Shown here piece by piece: positions 43,997 through 52,738 of a stretch of DNA of 64,000 nt. The first letter of the stretch is position 1, and each line of letters begins with the position of its first letter. The notes below the pieces were generated by a model. It searched no databases. It worked only from the letters and a program-made list of their open reading frames with translations, and was not told where the DNA came from. Source of the stretch: Chryseobacterium pennae (GTDB lineage Bacteria > Bacteroidota > Bacteroidia > Flavobacteriales > Weeksellaceae); NCBI RefSeq assembly GCF_003385515.1, contig NZ_QNVT01000031.1, forward strand, positions 25,199 to 89,198, given 5' to 3'. A program made the position numbers and the translations under genes.

Positions 43997-44215
43997 ATGG
44001 AAAACAAAAAATCAAAAAAGAAGCCATTTTTCGCATCATTCCTTGAAAAACAACTTAAAGATCCGGAAACAGTAACAGGAGGATCCATTATTACAATTCC
44101 GGAAAGAGATGCTGTTACACTACCTACTTTAGACGGTGCAACTTCTAAGCTGAGCGATATGGATCATACAATGAAATATCCTTCTGATGGTGATGATGAT
44201 ACTATTTTACTATAA
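43997..44215 (+). CDS. Graspetide (microviridin/marinostatin-type) precursor peptide, 72 aa
   Basis: The leader holds PFFASFLEKQ at residues 10-19, matching the PFFARFLE motif read by microviridin ATP-grasp ligases, and ends in ETVTGG (residue 29). The core at 58-68 is TMKYPSDGDDD, matching microviridin TxKYPSD and also marinostatin TMRYPSDSDE. Expected esters: Thr58-Asp64 and Ser63-Asp66; Lys60 could form an amide with Asp67 or Asp68. A degenerate partial repeat, TSKLSDMD (49-56), sits just before it. Predicted product is a tricyclic serine-protease inhibitor with Met59 at the reactive site. The ligase genes follow on the same strand. Confidence 0.9.
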   Translation: MENKKSKKKPFFASFLEKQLKDPETVTGGSIITIPERDAVTLPTLDGATSKLSDMDHTMKYPSDGDDDTILL

Positions 44216-44258
44216 AATAACGGTTTTACAGTAAGTAACATATTAACAAAATTGTAAC

Positions 44259-44297
44259 AAAAGGGGAAACTTAAAATGTTAAGTTTCCCCTTTTAAT
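44259..44297 (+). terminator. Hairpin between precursor and ligase genes
   Basis: AAAAGGGGAAACTTAA (44259-44274) and TTAAGTTTCCCCTTTT (44279-44294) form a perfect 16-bp stem with loop AATG. The U-tract is only the TTTT of the arm followed by AATAAAA, so it may be a partial terminator that lets some transcripts continue into the ligase genes, or a stabiliser of the precursor mRNA. Confidence 0.8.
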
Positions 44298-44308
44298 AAA
44301 ACCGGCAA

Positions 44309-45265
44309 ATGATTCTCTGTATTACCCACTCACAGGATTTTTATACCATTGATCATTTTTTTCAATATCTTTCTTCTAAAAATATTCCCTATTTCAGACT
44401 GAATTCCGATCAGCTGAACCATTTTCAGAAGATCAGTATCAGCGAGAACTCATTTGAGATCACTGATGAGTATGGAACAACAATACATTCCGATGCGATT
44501 AAAGGAGTATGGCACAGAAAGGCATGGCGCATACAGGTGCCTGACGAACTGGATCAGGAGTATGAAAAGATATTTCTGAATGAGTATACAAATCTCCGTT
44601 ACAACCTGTTTACCCAACTGGAGCATCTTCCCTGGATCAACCCCTATGAGAATGAAAAGAAAATTGACGGCAATAAAATGCTTCAGCTGCAATTAGCTAA
44701 ACGAAATAATCTGATTATTCCTCCAACTCTTTTTTCCAATGATGAAGAGAAGGTAAAAGCTTTTTTTGATCAGCACTGTTCAGGAAAAGCTATTGCCAAG
44801 CTTCATAGTGTAATCAGGAAAACAATGAGTGGTGAAGGATTGGTCTCCACAATGATTATTGAGGAGGAAACATTGGAAAATCTTTCAGATATAGTTTATT
44901 GTCCCATGATTTTTCAGCCTTATATTGATAAAGAATATGAATTGAGAATCATGTATATAGACGGAATTTTCTTCACAGGTAAGATCAATAACAGTCAGAA
45001 TGCGGACTGGAGAGTAAGACATAAAGACTATTCCTGGTCAGCTTATCAACTGCCTGACTCTGTCAAAGCAAATCTCACCTCTATGATGCAAGAAATGGGA
45101 CTTTATACCGGAGCTATTGATATGATCCGTGGAAAAGATGGGAAATATTACTTTCTGGAAGTCAATCCACAAGGAGAGTGGGGAATGCTCCAAAAAGAAC
45201 TTGGGTTTCCCATAGCAGAAAGAATTGCCGACAATCTTATTAAAAGAATCAATTTCCATGAATAA
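44309..45265 (+). CDS. Graspetide ATP-grasp ligase 1, MvdC/MdnB-like, 318 aa
   Basis: An ATP-grasp peptide ligase with the N-terminal ILCITHSQDFYTIDHFFQYL, GVWHRKAWRIQVPDELDQE, a nucleotide-binding middle part (AKRNNLIIPPTLFSNDEE, KAIAKLHS), ELRIMYIDGIFFTGKINN and the C-terminal metal-binding phrase GAIDMIRGKDGKYYFLEVNPQGEW. It resembles the first of the two ligases of microviridin clusters, the one thought to make the Lys amide bond, but which ligase makes which bond cannot be told from sequence alone. Its stop overlaps the next gene's start by 8 nt. Confidence 0.88.
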   Translation: MILCITHSQDFYTIDHFFQYLSSKNIPYFRLNSDQLNHFQKISISENSFEITDEYGTTIHSDAIKGVWHRKAWRIQVPDELDQEYEKIFLNEYTNLRYNLFTQLEHLPWINPYENEKKIDGNKMLQLQLAKRNNLIIPPTLFSNDEEKVKAFFDQHCSGKAIAKLHSVIRKTMSGEGLVSTMIIEEETLENLSDIVYCPMIFQPYIDKEYELRIMYIDGIFFTGKINNSQNADWRVRHKDYSWSAYQLPDSVKANLTSMMQEMGLYTGAIDMIRGKDGKYYFLEVNPQGEWGMLQKELGFPIAERIADNLIKRINFHE

Positions 45266-46262
45266 AATTTTAATTATAACACATACTGCAGATAATTTTT
45301 CAATTGAAAAAGTAACAGAATACATTCAGGATAACAATTGTGAGGTTATCCGTTTTGATGTTGATTTATATCCTTTACAGAATAAATTATCAACGGTCTT
45401 CCAGGATGGAGAATGGAAGATCTTCCTTGAAACCTCTGAAAAAAAATATCGACTGGATGATATTTCTGCAGTCTGGTACCGCCGGGCTTATAATATCGGT
45501 AAAGGTTTAAAGGAGGAGCTGGATGCCAAATTTTTTGGAGCAGCTATGGGAGAAATCAGAAATACATTATTTGGATTTCTTGAATCTGTAGATGCTTATT
45601 CATTAGGGAAGCCCAGTGTTTACAGAAGGCTAGACAGTAAAGAAGAACAGTTGAAGCTCGCTCATAAAATAGGTCTTTTGATTCCCGAAACATGTTTGAC
45701 CAATAATCCTGAAGAAGCAAAACAGTTTATTCTGAAACATCAGAACGTGGTTGCCAAAATGCAGACCGGTTTTGCAATCTATGAAGATGGGGTGGAAAAT
45801 GTTGTGTTTACCAATGTTGTGAGTGAAGATAAACTTGAAGAGCTGGATACGCTTCTGTATTGCCCGATGCAGTTTCAGAAAATGATCCAGAAGAAAAAAG
45901 AACTTCGTGTTACCATTGTAGGAAGAGATGTTTATGCCTTTGAAGTAGATTCCCAACAGTTTGAAGATTCCAAGGTCGACTGGAGAAAAGATGGTGTTAA
46001 TCTACTGGATAAATGGACGCAGACAACATTACCGGAGGATGTTAAAGAAAAACTTCTGGAACTCCTGGATATTTACAATGTCGATTATGGGGCAATAGAC
46101 ATTATTGTTTCTCCCGAAGATGAATATTATTTCATAGAAATCAATGCTGCAGGAGAATTCTTCTGGCTGGATAACCTTACTGAAGGCAATCTGATCTCCA
46201 GAAGTATTGCAGATGTCTTATGTGATAAGGCTCCGAGAAGAGATAATATCGTGATGGTTTAA
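45258..46262 (+). CDS. Graspetide ATP-grasp ligase 2, MvdD/MdnC-like, 334 aa
   Basis: Second ligase, closer to MdnC/MvdD: ILIITHTADNFSIEKVTEYI, VIRFDVDLYP, SAVWYRRAYNIG, the ATP-binding region LLIPETCLTNNPEEAKQFI, YCPMQFQKMIQKKKELRVTI, and VDYGAIDIIVSPEDEYYF with FIEINAAGEFFWLD. MdnC-type enzymes install the two ester bonds. I start at ATG 45258 (MNKILIITHT), which overlaps the stop codon of ligase 1 (ATGAATAA); the longer reading from 45225 adds 11 residues. A terminator follows at 46290. Confidence 0.9.
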   Translation: MNKILIITHTADNFSIEKVTEYIQDNNCEVIRFDVDLYPLQNKLSTVFQDGEWKIFLETSEKKYRLDDISAVWYRRAYNIGKGLKEELDAKFFGAAMGEIRNTLFGFLESVDAYSLGKPSVYRRLDSKEEQLKLAHKIGLLIPETCLTNNPEEAKQFILKHQNVVAKMQTGFAIYEDGVENVVFTNVVSEDKLEELDTLLYCPMQFQKMIQKKKELRVTIVGRDVYAFEVDSQQFEDSKVDWRKDGVNLLDKWTQTTLPEDVKEKLLELLDIYNVDYGAIDIIVSPEDEYYFIEINAAGEFFWLDNLTEGNLISRSIADVLCDKAPRRDNIVMV

Positions 46263-46289
46263 TTTAAAATGATTAATTTTTTATATAGT

Positions 46290-46326
46290 AGTCCTGGAAG
46301 TTTTTTGAATGCTTTCGGGACTTTTT
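46290..46326 (+). terminator. Terminator of the graspetide operon
   Basis: AGTCCTGGAAG (46290-46300) pairs throughout with CTTTCGGGACT (46312-46322) including two G:U pairs, then five T residues follow. It ends the operon 27 nt past the second ligase stop. Confidence 0.8.
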
Positions 46327-46685
46327 ATGTAATGTTGTATGTTTTTTAAATGATGTTTCTTCAACTGAAGCTTTCATTACCAGACCACAGAATCGGAGGG
46401 TTTCATAAAGTTTAAATGAATTTCTCATACATAAGGCAGCTAACTTTAAAATCTAAAATGGTCAAAAAAAATTGTATACTTTATGGTTAAAATAACAAGG
46501 TTTTTCTTTTTTGTTTCAGGTTTTGTGATTTCGAGAATGATAATATTGGTTAAATAAACTTGAATTTTGCTTTAAAAATCGCAAATTTGCAAAAGCAGTT
46601 TTTTAAGGAACTTTTACCGGAACCTGAAGAATTGCCGGATAGAAAATATTGTCATATTTTAGTCAGCAATCAAGCAACATAATTA
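46327..46685. other. 359-nt intergenic region before the epimerase gene
   Basis: AT-rich, with no gene or recognisable RNA that I can support. It must contain the promoter of the epimerase/acyl-CoA ligase genes, but no exact TTTG-N19-TAnnTTTG match is visible near 46686. Confidence 0.35.
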
Positions 46686-47699
46686 ATGGTTTTTGTAACG
46701 GGTGCAACCGGAATTCTGGGAAGAATAATCGTGCTGGAACTTCTTAAAAGAGGTAAAAATGTACGTGCTTCCAAAAGACCGGGCAGCAATTTAAACGAAG
46801 TAAGGCATTCATACAGCTTTTATACGGAGAATCCAGATGATTTTTTCAATAAGATTGAATGGATCAATGTGGATTTTGATGATATTGATTCCTTAAAAGA
46901 TGCATTGAAAGGGGTAGATGAGGTCTATCACTGTGCTGCAAAAGTAAGTTTTCATCCCAAAGATGAAAAAGAAATGTACCATACCAATATTAAAGGTACA
47001 GAAAACTTATTGTTTGCCTGTGAAGGATCAGATGTTAAAAAATTCCTGCATGTAAGCTCTGTAGCCGTTTTAGATAACTATAATGAAAAAGGAGAGTTGG
47101 ATGAAGATTCTGATTTTAATCCGAAACTGGAGCATTCTGCCTATGCCATTTCCAAACACTTATCCGAAATGGAAGCCTGGAGAGCCTCTGCCGAAGGCTT
47201 GAATGTAGTCATCATCAATCCCGGAATGATCGTAGGAAGCGGAAACTGGACCCAAAGCAGCGGTGAGCTTTTTTCAACCTTTGAAGATAACAGCTTTACT
47301 TTTGCTGGCGGATCTGCTTATGTAGATGTGAGGGACGTTGCTAAAACAGCCTTTGAGCTGATGGAAAACAACATTTTTGGAGAACGCTTTATCATCGTTT
47401 CTGAAAATAACAGATATGCAGATCTGGCTAAACAGATCAGAACCAGGCTAGGACTTAAAGATGCCCGAATTCTTACAAGGTCTCAATTAAATATAGGTAA
47501 ATGGGCCAATACGCTGTTCGGATGGCTGATTCCAAAGCTGAAAATGGCTACAGAATCAAACATAGAAGCAATATCTTCATTCAACACCATTTCCAATCAC
47601 AAAGTCAGGGAAAAACTGAATTATCAGTTTATTCCGATAAAAGAAAGCATAGACTTTCACCTGAACAATTATATTAACGACAAAAAGCTGAAGAAATGA
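46686..47699 (+). CDS. NAD(P)-dependent epimerase/dehydratase, extended SDR, 337 aa
   Basis: Extended short-chain dehydrogenase: Rossmann start VFVTGATGILGRIIVLELL (GxxGxxG), YHCAAKVSFHPKD, and the catalytic motif YAISKHLSEMEAW (YxxxK). No clear sugar-nucleotide signature is visible, so the substrate could be an NDP-sugar, a steroid-like or a flavonoid-like alcohol. Its stop codon overlaps the ATG of the acyl-CoA ligase (ATGA), so the two are translationally coupled, which may suggest linked lipid metabolism. Confidence 0.86.
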   Translation: MVFVTGATGILGRIIVLELLKRGKNVRASKRPGSNLNEVRHSYSFYTENPDDFFNKIEWINVDFDDIDSLKDALKGVDEVYHCAAKVSFHPKDEKEMYHTNIKGTENLLFACEGSDVKKFLHVSSVAVLDNYNEKGELDEDSDFNPKLEHSAYAISKHLSEMEAWRASAEGLNVVIINPGMIVGSGNWTQSSGELFSTFEDNSFTFAGGSAYVDVRDVAKTAFELMENNIFGERFIIVSENNRYADLAKQIRTRLGLKDARILTRSQLNIGKWANTLFGWLIPKLKMATESNIEAISSFNTISNHKVREKLNYQFIPIKESIDFHLNNYINDKKLKK

Positions 47700-49465
47700 A
47701 TCTTGCAGAGGCAATAATCCTTAAAAATGTAGAAAAGCATCCTATAAAAGCGGCGATCGGCTTTAAAAAGAAAGAAGGAAACTGGAAAGAGCTAAGCTGG
47801 AAAAAATTCAGTGAAATTGTTTTTAAAACAGCCAATGCATTAAAGGAAGCAGGAGTTCAGGAAAACGATAAAGTAGCAATCTATTCAGATAATTCATCAG
47901 AATGGATGATTATGGATCTGGCTGCAATGGCTATGGGAGCGGTTACCGTTCCTATTTATTCTACCAATAACGCTGAGCAGGCAGAATATATTATTAAAGA
48001 TTCCGGAGCTAAGGTGGTATTAATTGGAAATCAGATACAGTATGATGCGTGTCTGGGGCTTTTAGATAAAGAAGACAACCATCTTGAAACTATTATTATT
48101 TCTAAAAAAGCAGTTTGGATCAAAAAAGAACTCAACAGTTTTTATCTTGAGGATTTTATAGCAAAATCTTCTTCGGAACTTGAGATCTGTAAAAAAGAAT
48201 ATGATGATACAGCCACACTGATCTATACTTCCGGAACTACCGGAACACCAAAAGGAGTAATGCTTACCCACGGAAATTTTATCAAGGCATTTGATTCTCA
48301 CTTTGAATTTTTTAAATTTAAAAACTTTGAAGATGAGCTGTCACTCGCATTCTTACCTCTAAGTCACGTTTTTGAAAGAAGCTGGAGCTTACTATGTCTT
48401 TATGGAGGAGCAAGAGTCTATTTTCTTGAAGATCCGAAAAACGTAGCCAAAGCATTGGAAGAAGTAAAACCTACTACAATGTGTGCCGTACCGAGATTTT
48501 TTCAGAAAGTATATGCCGGAGTGCTGGAAAAGGCAGAAGAAGGCTCACCACTGAAAAAGAAGATCTTTGACTGGGCTTTAAAAACAGGATGGGAAACTGC
48601 AGAATTAAGAAGAAACGAAAGACCTGTTCCTTTTGGATTAAAGCTAAAAGAATCTGTTGCAGATATGCTGGTATTCAGTAAGATCAAGAATAAAATGGGT
48701 GGGAGACTTTGGTTTTTACCTTGTGGAGGAGCCTCTTTATCCCCTGAAGTAACCAGATTCTTTGAATCAGTGGGTATTCATGTTACTGTTGGATATGGCT
48801 TAACGGAAACAACTGCTACTTTGACCCTTTTCCCTTTAACGCACTTTGAACATGCTACAAGTGGAAAACCATTACCAGGTGTAGAAATCCGTATTGGAGA
48901 AAGCGATGAAATCCAGGCCAGAGGAAACGGAATCATGAAAGGGTATTATAACAGACCTGAAGAAACCGAAAAAGTATTTACAGAAGACGGTTGGTTTAAA
49001 ACAGGAGATGCAGGTAAAATGGATGATAAAGGAAATCTTATCATTACAGACAGACTTAAAGACCTGATGAAAACTTCCAATGGAAAATACATTGCGCCAC
49101 AACAGATTGAAAACCTTCTGACGAATAATAATTTCATTCAGCAGATTATGCTGGTTGCAGAAGGAAGACAGTTTGTTTCTGCTTTAATTGTTCCGAATTT
49201 TGAATTTTTACAGGACTATATCAAAAAGAATAATATTCCTTTTACCAACTGGGAGGAGGTTGTAAAAAATGAAAAAATAACCAACCTTTATAAAGAAAAA
49301 GTCAAGGAACTGCAACATGAGCTTGCCGATTATGAGAAAGTGAAGAAATTCACGCTGATGCCGGCAGAATTTGACATCAATACGGGAGAAATCACTCCAA
49401 CATTGAAAGTGAAAAGAAATGTGGTTCTTAAAAAATATGCAGATATTATAGAGAAGATGTATTAA
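47696..49465 (+). CDS. AMP-forming long-chain acyl-CoA ligase, 589 aa
   Basis: Adenylate-forming enzyme. AMP-binding P-loop TLIYTSGTTGTPKGVMLTHG (about 178-197), A5-type GYGLTETTATLTLF, A7-type TGDAGKMDDKGNLIITDR, A8 RLKDLMKTSNGKYIAPQQIE and C-terminal TPTLKVKRNVVL with the catalytic Lys. This set fits fatty acyl-CoA synthetases of the long-chain type. It begins in the stop codon of the epimerase gene. Confidence 0.92.
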   Translation: MNLAEAIILKNVEKHPIKAAIGFKKKEGNWKELSWKKFSEIVFKTANALKEAGVQENDKVAIYSDNSSEWMIMDLAAMAMGAVTVPIYSTNNAEQAEYIIKDSGAKVVLIGNQIQYDACLGLLDKEDNHLETIIISKKAVWIKKELNSFYLEDFIAKSSSELEICKKEYDDTATLIYTSGTTGTPKGVMLTHGNFIKAFDSHFEFFKFKNFEDELSLAFLPLSHVFERSWSLLCLYGGARVYFLEDPKNVAKALEEVKPTTMCAVPRFFQKVYAGVLEKAEEGSPLKKKIFDWALKTGWETAELRRNERPVPFGLKLKESVADMLVFSKIKNKMGGRLWFLPCGGASLSPEVTRFFESVGIHVTVGYGLTETTATLTLFPLTHFEHATSGKPLPGVEIRIGESDEIQARGNGIMKGYYNRPEETEKVFTEDGWFKTGDAGKMDDKGNLIITDRLKDLMKTSNGKYIAPQQIENLLTNNNFIQQIMLVAEGRQFVSALIVPNFEFLQDYIKKNNIPFTNWEEVVKNEKITNLYKEKVKELQHELADYEKVKKFTLMPAEFDINTGEITPTLKVKRNVVLKKYADIIEKMY

Positions 49466-49592
49466 TCGATTTGTAAACCACAAGTCGCTTAAGTTTTGTA
49501 AAATCTTTGATTTTCACGACTATTAGAATTGAAGACGTGAAAATTCTCCTCCTCTGGTGGGGTGGTCAAGTCTCAATCACTTAAATTAAACT

Positions 49593-50648
49593 ATGACAAC
49601 ACAATTTATAGGAAAAGAAAATTTCACCATTCATACACAAACGGTTTCAGAAAGCTGTCCGTCTAATATTGCTTTGATTAAATATTGGGGGAAATATGAC
49701 AATCAGATTCCTGCCAATCCAAGTATCAGTTATACTTTAAATCATTGTAAAACGAATACCAGCATGGAGTTCTTGGCAGATGAACCGTTTTCTGTACAAA
49801 CATTTTTGTCAGGAAATGAAGAAGTGAAGTTTGCTGAAAAAATTGAAAAATATTTCAGAAATATTGAACAATACCTTCCGTGGATTCTGAAAGGGAAATA
49901 TATCATCAGAACAGAAAATACATTTCCACACAGTTCAGGAATTGCAAGCTCAGCTTCAGGATTTGGAGCTATTGCCAAATGTCTGATGGCATTGGATGAA
50001 ACGTTCACAGGAAAAATTTCAGAAGAAGAATCTCTGAGAAAAGCTTCATTTTTAGCCAGATTAGGAAGCGGAAGTGCATGCAGAAGTTTATACAACGGAC
50101 TTATTGTCTGGGGAGAAACTGAAGAAGTCCAGGGAAGTTCTGATCTATTTGCTGTACCTTATCCGGATGCTGAAATTCATGAAGTATTCAAGAGTTTCAA
50201 TGACTGGGTTCTGTTGATCCACGAAGGGCAGAAAAGTGTGTCTTCAACGGTAGGACATGGTTTGATGAAGACCAATTCTTATGCAGAAAGAAGATTCCAG
50301 GAAGCGAGGGAAAACTTTGTTCCAATGAAGGAAATTCTGAAAAGTGGAGACATGGAGCGCTTTATCAAATTGGTAGAACATGAAGCACTTACTCTTCACG
50401 CAATGATGATGATGAGTGATCCGGCTTTTATCCTGATGAAGACCGGTACATTAGAGGTTATCAATAAAATCTGGGATTTCAGAAGAGAAACGGAACTTCC
50501 GTTGTTCTTTACGCTGGATGCAGGTGCCAATGTACACCTTTTGTTCCCAAGTGATGCCTCTGAAGAACAGATCAAAACATTTATAGAAACTGAACTATTA
50601 CAACATACCCAGAAGAATGGAGTGGTGAAGGATGTGATGAGGTTTTAA
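49593..50648 (+). CDS. mvaD: Diphosphomevalonate decarboxylase, 351 aa
   Basis: GHMP-superfamily enzyme with the family start SCPSNIALIKYWGKYD, a phosphate-binding loop TFPHSSGIASSASGFGAIAK (Pro/Ser/Gly-rich) and the ending LFFTLDAGANVHLLFP. It decarboxylates diphosphomevalonate to isopentenyl diphosphate in the mevalonate pathway, which Flavobacteriia use for isoprenoids. Length is about normal. It is monocistronic with its own bidirectional terminator after it. Confidence 0.92.
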   Translation: MTTQFIGKENFTIHTQTVSESCPSNIALIKYWGKYDNQIPANPSISYTLNHCKTNTSMEFLADEPFSVQTFLSGNEEVKFAEKIEKYFRNIEQYLPWILKGKYIIRTENTFPHSSGIASSASGFGAIAKCLMALDETFTGKISEEESLRKASFLARLGSGSACRSLYNGLIVWGETEEVQGSSDLFAVPYPDAEIHEVFKSFNDWVLLIHEGQKSVSSTVGHGLMKTNSYAERRFQEARENFVPMKEILKSGDMERFIKLVEHEALTLHAMMMMSDPAFILMKTGTLEVINKIWDFRRETELPLFFTLDAGANVHLLFPSDASEEQIKTFIETELLQHTQKNGVVKDVMRF

Positions 50649-50660
50649 TAAAATAATATG

Positions 50661-50688
50661 AAAAGTGGGTTTACAAGCCCACTTTTTT
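50661..50688. terminator. Bidirectional terminator between mvaD and the EEP gene
   Basis: AAAAGTGGG (50661-50669) pairs with CCCACTTTT (50678-50686) with T residues after it, and A residues before it on the other side. It lies between convergent genes. Confidence 0.8.
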
Positions 50689-50692
50689 ATGT

Positions 50693-51838
50693 TTAATCTT
50701 CGGTAACAACAGCTTCCCGGTTGCCATCCTCCTGTTTTCCTTCTTCTATCATGATTTCCGCTTCTGCCTTTTCTTCTGAAGTTGCTGTTTCTATAAGTTC
50801 TGCCTGCTGCTCATTGTGATGATCTATGAAAAACTCACAGTATACCGGAAGATGGTCCGATCCAAAATTTTCTAATGTCTTCAGTTGTTTAATGAAAATA
50901 TCTTCGCTGTGAAACATCAGATCTATAGGAAATCTTAAAAAGCGGTACTTTGCATGAAATGTAGAAACAAAAGAATGTCCCACTCTAGGATCTATAAGAT
51001 GGCTTGTTTTCCTGAAAAGTACAGACGATTTTGACCATGCAACATTATTGAAGTCTCCCACTACAATAACCGGTTTTTTAATATCTTTTACACGTTTGGC
51101 AGTGCTTAGAAGGTCACCATCTCTTTCCTTAGAAGTTTCTTCCTCTGTAGGGCTCGGTGGCGGCGGATGAACCCCAAAGAAAATAAAGGAAAAACCATCG
51201 GCTGTTTCCATATGTACCTCAATACTGGGAATATCATCTGCTACAAAATAATGAGTTTTGGCTTCCTTAATTTCAATTCTGGAATAGAAATGCATTCCGT
51301 AAGTATTTTCAAGAGTTACTTTGTGCTGGTAGGGGTATTCTTTTTCCAGACTCCTCATTGCTTTTTCCCAATCGCTATTGCTTTCCATAGTCATGAAAAA
51401 ATCAGGATCATACTTTTCAATAAGATTAGAAAATCTTTCATATTCCTTATTGAACTGATAAACATTAGCTGAAACAAAATGGAGCTTTCCGGAGGACTTG
51501 TGACGTTGCCTGTGCTTTTTTACAGGATAGAGGCGTGTATATTTGATGAGAGTATGGCTATGGTAAACAAACAGAACAAGCAAAACGCCCTGATAGTACC
51601 ATAAATATTTTGTAGAATCAATTATAAGCCCTAATAAAAACGTGAAAAATATAAAATAAGTGATTTGTATTTTAGCAAATTCGGGAACCCGGAATATCCA
51701 GTGAGAATGCTGAATTCTGGGTAATATAGTCAAGACCAGTAAGAGTATGGCCAGAGTCATATAAATAATCCACATATGAAAAATCTTTGTCTGAAATAAT
51801 TTTTTACAATTTAAGAAAATGAGTTTTAAAAATCTCAT
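50693..51838 (-). CDS. Endonuclease/exonuclease/phosphatase-family membrane protein, 381 aa
   Basis: Three N-terminal membrane segments (IFHMWIIYMTLAILLLVLTI; ITYFIFFTFLLGLIID; LWYYQGVLLVLFVYH) precede a DNase I-like EEP domain: LHFVSANVYQF, PDFFMTMES with the catalytic Glu, FFGVHPPPPSP, VIVVGDFNNVAWSKSS and SDHLPVYCEF with the final His. The C-terminal tail is Glu-rich. The start is ATG 51838; a TTG two codons upstream is unlikely. Likely a membrane-bound phosphoesterase; substrate unknown. Confidence 0.86.
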   Translation of the reverse strand: MRFLKLIFLNCKKLFQTKIFHMWIIYMTLAILLLVLTILPRIQHSHWIFRVPEFAKIQITYFIFFTFLLGLIIDSTKYLWYYQGVLLVLFVYHSHTLIKYTRLYPVKKHRQRHKSSGKLHFVSANVYQFNKEYERFSNLIEKYDPDFFMTMESNSDWEKAMRSLEKEYPYQHKVTLENTYGMHFYSRIEIKEAKTHYFVADDIPSIEVHMETADGFSFIFFGVHPPPPSPTEEETSKERDGDLLSTAKRVKDIKKPVIVVGDFNNVAWSKSSVLFRKTSHLIDPRVGHSFVSTFHAKYRFLRFPIDLMFHSEDIFIKQLKTLENFGSDHLPVYCEFFIDHHNEQQAELIETATSEEKAEAEIMIEEGKQEDGNREAVVTED

Positions 51839-51885
51839 AATCAATTTAAATTTTATTTTACTTATTTTTATTTAAAATTATCCCT

Positions 51886-52326
51886 ATGAACAAAATAGCC
51901 GCAATTATTCTCCTGTTCAGTAGCTTCTGTTTCGGACAGCAGAATCAGGAAGTAGAGAAACCTATTCATAATCTTTTTCTGGCTATGAAAAATGCAGATC
52001 CGGAACTTTTGAAAACTGTTTTTGCAGAAAATGCCATTCTGCAGACGATTACAAAAGAAGGAACTGTAAAAACAGACAGTATTCAGGATTTTGTAACTTC
52101 TGTTTCCAGGTTCGCAAAAGGTGACCTTGAGGAAAAAATTGTTGTAGAAGCCATTCATAGGGATGGAAATCTGGCAAGTGTCTTCACTCCTTATTCCTTT
52201 TATTTGAAAGGGGTATTTTCCCATTGTGGAGCCAACAGTTTTCAATTGGTGAAACAGAATAATGAATGGAAAATTCAGTATATTATTGATACCAGAAGAA
52301 AAGATAAGTGCAGGGAAATAAAATAA
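51886..52326 (+). CDS. SnoaL/lumazine-binding-like secreted protein, 146 aa
   Basis: Signal peptide (NKIAAIILLFSSFCFGQ), then an NTF2-like cone: VEKPIHNLFLAMKNADPELLKTVFAENA, EAIHRDGNLASVFTPYSFYLKG and SFQLVKQNNEWKIQYIID. This matches the SnoaL/NTF2-like putative-lumazine-binding proteins; most are not enzymes. It lies just upstream of the glyoxalase-family gene and may be cotranscribed. Confidence 0.78.
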   Translation: MNKIAAIILLFSSFCFGQQNQEVEKPIHNLFLAMKNADPELLKTVFAENAILQTITKEGTVKTDSIQDFVTSVSRFAKGDLEEKIVVEAIHRDGNLASVFTPYSFYLKGVFSHCGANSFQLVKQNNEWKIQYIIDTRRKDKCREIK

Positions 52327-52360
52327 AGAAGGTTTAATGATTCAGGAAATTAAAAGTAAA

Positions 52361-52738
52361 ATGAAAATTCATCATATAGCTATTATTGGCTCAGACTACG
52401 AAGTATCAAAGAAGTTTTATACAGAAATTATAGGTTTACAGATTGTCCGTGAGGTGTATCGTGAAGAAAGGCTGTCTTATAAATTAGATCTGGCGATAGG
52501 AGATCATTATGTGATTGAGTTGTTCTCTTTTCCTAACCCTCCTGCCAGACCCTCCCGTCCTGAAGCATGTGGTTTAAGACATCTTGCTTTTTCCGTTGAA
52601 AATGTAACCGAAAAACGAAACGAACTGATAGGGAAGGGACTCGATTGTGAAGAGATCCGCATCGATGAGTTCACAGGAAAAGAATTTTTCTTTACCCAGG
52701 ATCCGGACCAGTTGCCGATAGAGTTTTATGAAATGTAA
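52361..52738 (+). CDS. VOC-family protein, YaeR-like, 125 aa
   Basis: Glyoxalase I-like fold: MKIHHIAIIGSDYEVSKKFY with the metal His, YVIELFSFPNPP, CGLRHLAFSVENV with the second His, and DPDQLPIEFYE with the Glu. The phrase SFPNPPARPSRPEACGLRH is typical of the YaeR/SMU1112c group of uncharacterised VOC proteins. I choose ATG 52361; the upstream ATG 52337 adds eight residues (MIQEIKSK) not typical of the group. Confidence 0.88.
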   Translation: MKIHHIAIIGSDYEVSKKFYTEIIGLQIVREVYREERLSYKLDLAIGDHYVIELFSFPNPPARPSRPEACGLRHLAFSVENVTEKRNELIGKGLDCEEIRIDEFTGKEFFFTQDPDQLPIEFYEM

